Positions 6,890 through 10,757 of a DNA stretch of 10,757 nucleotides are shown piece by piece; position 1 is the first letter of the stretch, and each line of letters begins with the position of its first letter. The notes under the pieces were generated by a model. The model was not told where the DNA came from, ran no database searches, and worked only from the letters and a program-made list of their open reading frames with translations. The DNA comes from Clostridia bacterium. GTDB taxonomy: Bacteria > Bacillota > Clostridia > Oscillospirales > Acutalibacteraceae. The DNA is taken from the NCBI GenBank assembly GCA_024404065.1, contig JAKSQR010000039.1, positions 1-10,757 of the forward strand, read 5' to 3'. The position numbers and the translations under genes were made by a program.

Positions 6890-8116
6890 ATGTTTGTTGC
6901 AATTATGGGCTACGGCGTAATAGGCTCAGGTGTAGCAGCTGTATTAAAACAGAATCAGGAAAAAATCTGTAAGCGTACAGGTCTGGATTCCATTGAAGTT
7001 AAATATATCTTAGACCTTCGCACATTCCCCGGTGACCCTAACGAACATCTTGTTACAAGCGATTTTAATAAAATCGTAAATGATCCCGAAGTTAAAATAG
7101 TAGTAGAAACCATGGGCGGCACAAAGCCCGCATTTGATTTTGTACTTGCCTGCCTTAAGGCCGGTAAGAGCGTAGTAACCTCCAATAAGGAGCTTGTTGC
7201 AGCAAAGGGATATGAACTCCTTAAGGCTGCTAAAGAAAATAATGTAAACTTTATGTTTGAGGCAAGCGTAGGCGGCGGCATCCCCATTATCCGTCCCCTT
7301 ACAAGATGTCTTGCCGCAAATGAAATAGTTGAGATTGCAGGTATACTCAATGGTACCACAAACTTCATCCTTACAAAGATGATTACAGAGGGTATGAGCT
7401 TTGAGGATGCACTTGCTGTTGCTCAGAAGTTAGGTTATGCAGAGCGTGACCCATCCGCTGATGTTGATGGCTATGATGCACTTCGTAAAATCTGCATTCT
7501 TGCATCTCTTTGCTATGGCAAGCATGTTTACCCTGAGGGCATTCATGTTGAAGGCATCAGAGGCATTACTGCTCAGGATGTTGCCTATGCAAAGAGCATT
7601 GATTCAGTAATCAAGCTTATCGGCTCAGCTTCCGCTATTGAGGGCAGCGATAAGATAAATATAATGGTTTCCCCCGCTATCATCAGAAACGGCAGTCAGC
7701 TTGCCAGCACCAATGATGTATTCAATGCAGTGCTTGTAAGAGGCAATATGGTTGATGATGTAGTATTTTACGGCAGAGGCGCAGGCAGCCTTCCCACTGC
7801 AAGCGCAGTAGTTGCAGACGTTATGGATTGCGCAATTAACTCTGATAAAACCAAGCCTTTTGGCTGGGAAGACAGCACTGAAAGCAACGCAGCACCTTAC
7901 AGCGATTTTGTTGCTCCCTTCTATGTAAGAATGGCAGGCGACAAGGCAAAGGTTGATGCAGCCTTTGGTGCATCAATTAAGTACATAACCTGCGAAAACG
8001 CTCCCTGTGATGAAATTGCCTTCACAGCAGAGCCTATGGCAGTTAAGGACCTTGAGGCAAAGCTCAGGGCTACAGGTGCGGATGTTAAATCCGTAATCAG
8101 AATTACAGACTATTAA
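6890..8116 (+). CDS. hom: Homoserine dehydrogenase
   Basis: From the ATG at 6890 the protein has 408 residues. It catalyses the NAD(P)H-dependent reduction of aspartate semialdehyde to homoserine (EC 1.1.1.3), the branch to threonine and methionine. GYGVIGSG (7-14) is the Rossmann nucleotide-binding loop. TSNKELVA (97-104), SVGGGIP (126-132) and ILNGTTN (152-158) form the substrate region. DVDGYDALRK (191-200) carries D196 and K200, the equivalents of the yeast catalytic Asp219/Lys223 pair by spacing. GRGAGSLPTA (295-304) is also conserved. The last 65 residues occupy the place of the C-terminal ACT domain but lack the PGVLA-type ligand loop and are shorter, so the regulatory domain seems reduced. 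lysC follows after 13 bases, its ribosome binding site overlapping the hom stop, so the two are co-transcribed. thrB and thrC are not in the window. Confidence 0.95.
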   Translation: MFVAIMGYGVIGSGVAAVLKQNQEKICKRTGLDSIEVKYILDLRTFPGDPNEHLVTSDFNKIVNDPEVKIVVETMGGTKPAFDFVLACLKAGKSVVTSNKELVAAKGYELLKAAKENNVNFMFEASVGGGIPIIRPLTRCLAANEIVEIAGILNGTTNFILTKMITEGMSFEDALAVAQKLGYAERDPSADVDGYDALRKICILASLCYGKHVYPEGIHVEGIRGITAQDVAYAKSIDSVIKLIGSASAIEGSDKINIMVSPAIIRNGSQLASTNDVFNAVLVRGNMVDDVVFYGRGAGSLPTASAVVADVMDCAINSDKTKPFGWEDSTESNAAPYSDFVAPFYVRMAGDKAKVDAAFGASIKYITCENAPCDEIAFTAEPMAVKDLEAKLRATGADVKSVIRITDY

Positions 8117-8129
8117 GGAGAAAAAACCG

Positions 8130-9344
8130 ATGGCACTTATTGTACAGAAATTCGGCGGCAGCTCAGTTGCCAATGCCGAAAGAGTAATGAATGTTGCCAG
8201 AATTGTTACTGATACTTATGCTCAGGGCAATGATGTTGTAGTAGTTGTATCAGCACAGGGCGACACTACTGATGACCTTATTGAAAAGGCTCAGGAAATC
8301 AATCCAAAGGCTACCAAGAGAGAGATGGATATGCTCCTTTCAGCAGGTGAGCAGATTTCAATTTCACTTCTTGCTATGGCTATTGAAAAGCTCGGCTACC
8401 CCGTATGCTCACTTTTAGGCTGGCAGGCAGGCTTCTCAACAAACTCAGTTTACAGCGCAGCACGTATTAAGAAGGTTAACCCCGAAAGAATCCAGCAGGA
8501 AATCGGCAGAAAGAAAATTGTTGTAGTTGCAGGCTTCCAGGGTCTTAACAAGTATGATGATATCACCACTCTCGGCAGAGGTGGTTCAGATACAAGCGCA
8601 GTTGCAATTGCTGCTGCTATGCACGCAGACCGCTGCCAGATTTACACTGACGTTGAAGGTGTTTACACCGCAGACCCCCGTAAGATTAAGGATGCAGTAA
8701 AGCTTAGCGAAATCACTTATGATGAAATGCTTGAGCTTGCAACCCTCGGCGCACAGGTTCTTAACAACCGCAGTGTTGAAATGGCAAAAAAATACAATGT
8801 AATAGTAGAGGTGCTTTCAAGTCTTACACATGCACCTGGTACTTTAGTTAAGGAGAGAGTTAAGATGGAAAAAATGCTTGTAAGAGGCGTAACCAAGGAT
8901 ACAAATGTAGCAAGAGTTTCAATTATCGGTGTTCCCAATGAGCCCGGTATGGCATATAAGATTTTTGGCAAGCTTGCAGCTGAAAATATCAATGTTGATA
9001 TTATTCTTCAGTCAGTTGGCAGAAACGATACAAAGGATATTACCTTCACAGTAGCAGCTGACCATGCTGAAGCTACAAAGGATATTCTTTCAAAGCTTGA
9101 GCTTACAAGCGACCTTAAGGTTGAGATTGACGCTGAGAACGTTGCTAAGGTTTCAGCAGTTGGTGCAGGTATGGAAACACATCCCGGCGTTGCTGCAAAG
9201 ATGTTCCAGGCTCTCTTTGAGGCTGATGTAAACATTCAGATGATTTCTACATCTGAAATCAAGATTTCTGTTCTTATTGATAAGAAGGACGCTGACGATG
9301 CTGTTGCAGCTATCCACGCAGCATTCATTCCTGAAGAGAAATAA
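8130..9344 (+). CDS. lysC: Aspartokinase
   Basis: This 404-residue enzyme phosphorylates aspartate (EC 2.7.2.4), the first step toward lysine, threonine, methionine and diaminopimelate. KFGGSSV (7-13) and TTLGRGGSDTSA (146-157) are the amino acid kinase signatures, and SAGEQIS (71-77) is also conserved. Two ACT domains follow. The first includes NEPGMA (270-275) and the second includes HPGV (351-354) and MISTSEIKIS (371-380), the usual lysine/threonine effector-binding segments. Length and layout match the monofunctional Bacillus LysC type. AAGGAG at 8115-8120 lies nine bases before the ATG and overlaps the hom stop codon. An internal Shine-Dalgarno precedes Met246, so a second product of about 159 residues containing only the ACT domains may be made. 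Small departures from common sequences are SAQGDTTD (often SAMGDTT) and LNNRSVE (often LHPRAVE); no essential residue appears missing. Confidence 0.96.
   Translation: MALIVQKFGGSSVANAERVMNVARIVTDTYAQGNDVVVVVSAQGDTTDDLIEKAQEINPKATKREMDMLLSAGEQISISLLAMAIEKLGYPVCSLLGWQAGFSTNSVYSAARIKKVNPERIQQEIGRKKIVVVAGFQGLNKYDDITTLGRGGSDTSAVAIAAAMHADRCQIYTDVEGVYTADPRKIKDAVKLSEITYDEMLELATLGAQVLNNRSVEMAKKYNVIVEVLSSLTHAPGTLVKERVKMEKMLVRGVTKDTNVARVSIIGVPNEPGMAYKIFGKLAAENINVDIILQSVGRNDTKDITFTVAADHAEATKDILSKLELTSDLKVEIDAENVAKVSAVGAGMETHPGVAAKMFQALFEADVNIQMISTSEIKISVLIDKKDADDAVAAIHAAFIPEEK
8850..8867 (+). promoter_or_regulatory. Internal translation start in lysC (candidate beta-subunit start)
   Basis: AAGGAGAG at 8850-8857 is followed by seven bases and an in-frame ATG at 8865, codon 246 of lysC. 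Translation from here would yield a 159-residue protein with both ACT domains. In Bacillus subtilis aspartokinase II the beta subunit starts at an internal in-frame site at the equivalent codon. Here the signal is read directly from sequence; its use is inferred. Confidence 0.65.
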
Positions 9345-9384
9345 GATACAATCATATTAAACTATAAAAGATGGCTCACAAATT

Positions 9385-9403
9385 GAATTGACAATGTCAA
9401 TTC
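9385..9403 (+). other. Inverted repeat downstream of lysC
   Basis: GAATTGAC (9385-9392) and GTCAATTC (9396-9403) form a perfect 8-base dyad with a three-base loop, 40 bases after the lysC stop. No T tract follows directly (CTATGCTTTT), so it is a poor intrinsic terminator. It may be a weak terminator, an RNA-processing or stability hairpin, or a protein site. Confidence 0.4.
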
Positions 9404-9424
9404 CTATGCTTTTAGTGTGCAAAA

Positions 9425-9455
9425 TGTAAATTTTGTAACTAATTTGTAACAAATT
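9425..9455. promoter_or_regulatory. TGTAA repeats and palindrome upstream of the secreted-protein promoter
   Basis: TGTAA occurs at 9425, 9434 and 9445. The last two belong to an exact repeat of TTTGTAAC (9432-9439 and 9443-9450), 11 bases apart and so on one face of the helix. The third copy also forms a 15-base palindrome (AATTTGT-A-ACAAATT, 9441-9455). The cluster ends 12 bases before the -35 box. Helical-phase direct repeats just upstream of a -35 box are typical of OmpR-family activators, but no regulator is identified. Alternatively the palindrome with the T run at 9461-9466 could be a weak terminator of hom-lysC. Confidence 0.4.
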
Positions 9456-9467
9456 TCGCCTTTTTTA

Positions 9468-9496
9468 TTGACATATATAATATATGGTGTTAGAAT
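9468..9496 (+). promoter_or_regulatory. Strong promoter of the secreted-protein gene
   Basis: TTGACA (perfect consensus, 9468-9473), a 17-base spacer and TAGAAT (9491-9496) with TGT in front (extended -10) predict transcription from about 9503. The leader would be about 30 bases. AAAGGAG (9519-9525) lies seven bases before the ATG. Promoter and ribosome binding site both point to high expression. Confidence 0.82.
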
Positions 9497-9532
9497 AAGG
9501 CGACTTAAAAATAGAACTAAAGGAGAATTACA

Positions 9533-10189
9533 ATGAAAGCATGTAAGAAAATTGTTGCTCTGATTCTTGCGTTAGCTATGGTATTTGTTATTCCTTCAAT
9601 GGCTTATGCAGCAGACGATACAGCAGAAGACGATTCAGTAGTAAGCGCAGCTAAGGTTGCTAATATGTACATTCTTTACTCAGTAGCTAACCCCAGCTGT
9701 CCTCACATGTGGATTTATATTGAGAATACCTCAAACAAGACCCTTATGGTAGGTCACTACAAGCTTCCCGCAGGCGAGGCAGTATCTATCGGTAACTGGA
9801 AGGACAGAGGTAACGGTGGCGGTGTTCACTACAACCTTGAAAGATATTGGGTTAAGGACGAAACCTACTCCAGAACTATCTACCTTAAGACAACTCTTAC
9901 AGAGCTTGAGGTTTCCAGCATTTCAGCTTGTATCGATACTCACGATACATGGAGCTGGGTTCACAACTGTGCATGGCTTGCAACAGCAATCTGGAACAGA
10001 GGCTCAATAATGCTTATCCCCTTCCTTCTTTCACCAACACTTGGTCAGCTCTTTATGATTCTTTATGGTGCAAAGGACCTTGACTTCCACATCCAGAAGC
10101 TTACAAACGGTAAGAAGTGCTACAAGCACACAGCAGACGGCCTTGTAAGTGTTAACAGCGGTGCTCTTTACACAACAACAGGCGTTTAA
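9533..10189 (+). CDS. Secreted protein, possible permuted papain-like Cys/His domain
   Basis: The 218-residue product has a clear Sec signal peptide: KK near the N-terminus, a hydrophobic core at about 8-22 and AYA at 24-26, with predicted cleavage before ADD. The mature protein of about 192 residues begins with an acidic stretch. CPHMWIYIENTSN (56-68) is followed by a segment of the form VGHYKLPAGEAVSIGNW, then by VHYNLERYW (98-106) and VHNCAWLATAIWN (143-155). The early His followed by a later NC before a small/aromatic helix resembles circularly permuted papain-like proteins (NlpC/P60 or LRAT-like), with H58 and C146 as candidate catalytic residues. I recall Firmicute secreted proteins of the form GHAF-IENTS followed by NNCSSFA-VWN, but cannot confirm this by search. 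Here both sites are altered (PHMW, HNCAWLA), so activity is uncertain. It is a single-gene unit with a strong promoter and its own terminator. A wall amidase/peptidase or a non-enzymatic secreted factor are alternatives. Confidence 0.72.
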   Translation: MKACKKIVALILALAMVFVIPSMAYAADDTAEDDSVVSAAKVANMYILYSVANPSCPHMWIYIENTSNKTLMVGHYKLPAGEAVSIGNWKDRGNGGGVHYNLERYWVKDETYSRTIYLKTTLTELEVSSISACIDTHDTWSWVHNCAWLATAIWNRGSIMLIPFLLSPTLGQLFMILYGAKDLDFHIQKLTNGKKCYKHTADGLVSVNSGALYTTTGV

Positions 10190-10203
10190 TTTAATTAACA
10201 TTT

Positions 10204-10235
10204 AAGCGGAGATTCGTTCTCCGCTTTTTGTTTTT
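10204..10235 (+). terminator. Terminator of the secreted-protein gene
   Basis: AAGCGGAGA (10204-10212) and TCTCCGCTT (10218-10226) pair perfectly around a five-base loop (TTCGT), followed by two T runs (to 10235). It begins 15 bases after the stop codon and is a textbook intrinsic terminator. Confidence 0.93.
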
Positions 10236-10248
10236 AATATAAAACGAG

Positions 10249-10292
10249 GTAAACCAACAGTCGGTTTACAAATTATAAATCCGGGCTATAAT
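10249..10292 (+). promoter_or_regulatory. Promoter with inverted-repeat operator for the XRE gene
   Basis: The promoter is TTTACA (10265-10270), 16 bases and TATAAT (10287-10292). A perfect inverted repeat, GTAAACC (10249-10255) and GGTTTAC (10263-10269) with a 7-base spacer, overlaps the -35 box. A dimeric repressor bound there would block RNA polymerase. Autoregulation by the adjacent XRE protein is the obvious inference. Confidence 0.7.
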
Positions 10293-10313
10293 GAAATTGA
10301 AAGGGGGACTTAT

Positions 10314-10532
10314 ATGGATGCTGAAAAAACAGGCAGCTTTATCTGTGAGAGCAGAAAAAAGAAGGGCATGTCGCAAAAAGAACTGGCAGAGAAACTGAAT
10401 ATTACCGATAAAGCCGTAAGCAAATGGGAAAGAGGCCTTTCGTTTCCCGATATATCTTTGCTTATACCCATATCGGAAACTCTTGAGGTTACATTGTATG
10501 ATTTATTGACCGGAGGTATTGAAAATGAATAA
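10314..10532 (+). CDS. XRE-family HTH transcriptional regulator (small, HTH only)
   Basis: This 72-residue protein is almost entirely one Cro/C1-type helix-turn-helix domain. SRKKKGMSQKELAEKL (13-28) forms helices 1-2 and ITDKAVSKWERG (30-41) is the recognition helix with the typical VSKWERG ending. FPDISLLIPISETLEVTLYDLL (about 44-65) is the usual closing part. No sensor or dimerisation domain follows. The start is supported by AAGGGGG (10301-10307), six bases upstream. The stop overlaps the next gene by eight bases, so the two are translationally coupled, a common layout for a small HTH protein with a membrane partner that may relay a signal. The inverted repeat over its own -35 suggests negative autoregulation. 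The regulated process is unknown. Confidence 0.92.
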   Translation: MDAEKTGSFICESRKKKGMSQKELAEKLNITDKAVSKWERGLSFPDISLLIPISETLEVTLYDLLTGGIENE

Positions 10533-10757
10533 GAATGAAGCTGAATCCGTAATTAAGGAAACAATCGAATACGCAAATAACGAAATTGAGAAAAGCAATA
10601 AAAAAAGAAAAAAAGAAGAGAAGCTCATCAGCAATGTGCTGAGTATCGCATTGATTCTTGTTGCTTTGGCAGCATTTATCAGTACAAAGCTTTTTACCTC
10701 AGATGAGGCAATGGCAGCAACTGCACTTATGTCAGCAGCTTCACTCATTGGCATTGT
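10525..10757 (+). CDS. Membrane protein coupled to the XRE regulator (partial, cut by window end)
   Basis: An ATG at 10525 opens a frame to the window end (77 full codons). GGAGGT at 10512-10517, inside the XRE gene, lies seven bases before it, and the ATG overlaps the XRE stop (ATGAATAA), so the start is well supported. The product opens with a highly charged Lys/Glu/Asn-rich stretch (1-34) that could be helical or coiled coil. A hydrophobic segment follows at about 35-53 (SNVLSIALILVALAAF), then a short polar loop and a second hydrophobic segment from about 63 that the window cuts off. There is no signal-peptide-like N-terminus, so the charged part is probably cytosolic. The family is not recognised. 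Overlap with the regulator suggests it senses a signal for, or holds, the XRE protein, but this is inference. Confidence 0.75.
   Translation, partial: MNKNEAESVIKETIEYANNEIEKSNKKRKKEEKLISNVLSIALILVALAAFISTKLFTSDEAMAATALMSAASLIGI

Noticed and set aside
6955..7368. A 137-codon open frame antisense to hom
   Set aside because: It lies wholly inside a strongly recognised gene, has no ribosome binding site or recognisable domain, and its composition mirrors the codon pattern of hom.
9385..9403. The dyad after lysC as a full rho-independent terminator
   Set aside because: The stem is AT-rich and is not followed directly by a T run. It is listed as an inverted repeat only, so read-through from hom-lysC into the secreted-protein gene remains possible.
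1..10757. tRNA, rRNA, CRISPR arrays, insertion sequences or phage genes
   Set aside because: On reading both strands I found no cloverleaf, repeat-spacer pattern, transposase, integrase or terminal inverted repeats.

Overview
The window looks like a chromosomal segment of a low-to-moderate GC Firmicute, most likely a gut or rumen Clostridia of the Oscillospiraceae/Ruminococcaceae type. The basis is strong AAGGAG-type ribosome binding sites, sigma-A style promoters with AT-rich spacers, rho-independent terminators, GTG/TTG start candidates, a YtvI-like AI-2E family membrane protein and a GH39 beta-xylosidase paired with a sugar-porter-like transporter. The lineage is inferred from these features; nothing in the window names a species.

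Layout. (1) Positions 1-3117, plus strand: the last 45 codons of an unidentified gene, a 12-TM MFS transporter and an intracellular GH39 glycosidase, 9 and 15 bases apart. This is a small glycoside uptake-and-cleavage operon. (2) Positions 3118-3225: two back-to-back terminators between convergent genes. (3) Positions 3226-6708, minus strand: two single-gene units, a divergent EF-G-like GTPase and an AI-2E family permease with an acidic tail. Each has its own promoter and terminator, and both promoters have the same core (TTGAAA, 17 bases, TAATAT). (4) Positions 6709-6889: a divergent promoter region with a 26-base imperfect palindrome. (5) Positions 6890-9344, plus strand: hom-lysC, the homoserine dehydrogenase and aspartokinase of the aspartate family pathway, as a two-gene operon. 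(6) Positions 9345-9532: a regulatory region with dyads, three TGTAA repeats and a near-consensus promoter. (7) Positions 9533-10189: a secreted protein that I read, tentatively, as a circularly permuted papain-like (NlpC/P60 or LRAT-like) Cys/His domain, followed by a clean terminator. (8) Positions 10240-10757: a promoter with an inverted-repeat operator, a 72-aa XRE regulator and an overlapping membrane protein cut by the window end.

Start-site corrections: the EF-G-like gene most likely begins at a TTG at 5244 rather than the upstream GTG at 5271, hom at 6890 rather than 6833, and the GH39 gene possibly at 1564.

Most of the window is ordinary accessory and housekeeping content. The points most worth a second look are: an internal Shine-Dalgarno and ATG at exactly codon 246 of lysC, suggesting a separately translated ACT-domain subunit as in Bacillus; the altered G3 and G4 motifs of the EF-G paralog; the reduced regulatory tail of Hom; the secreted Cys/His protein with its repeat-decorated promoter; and the XRE-membrane protein pair with a visible operator.
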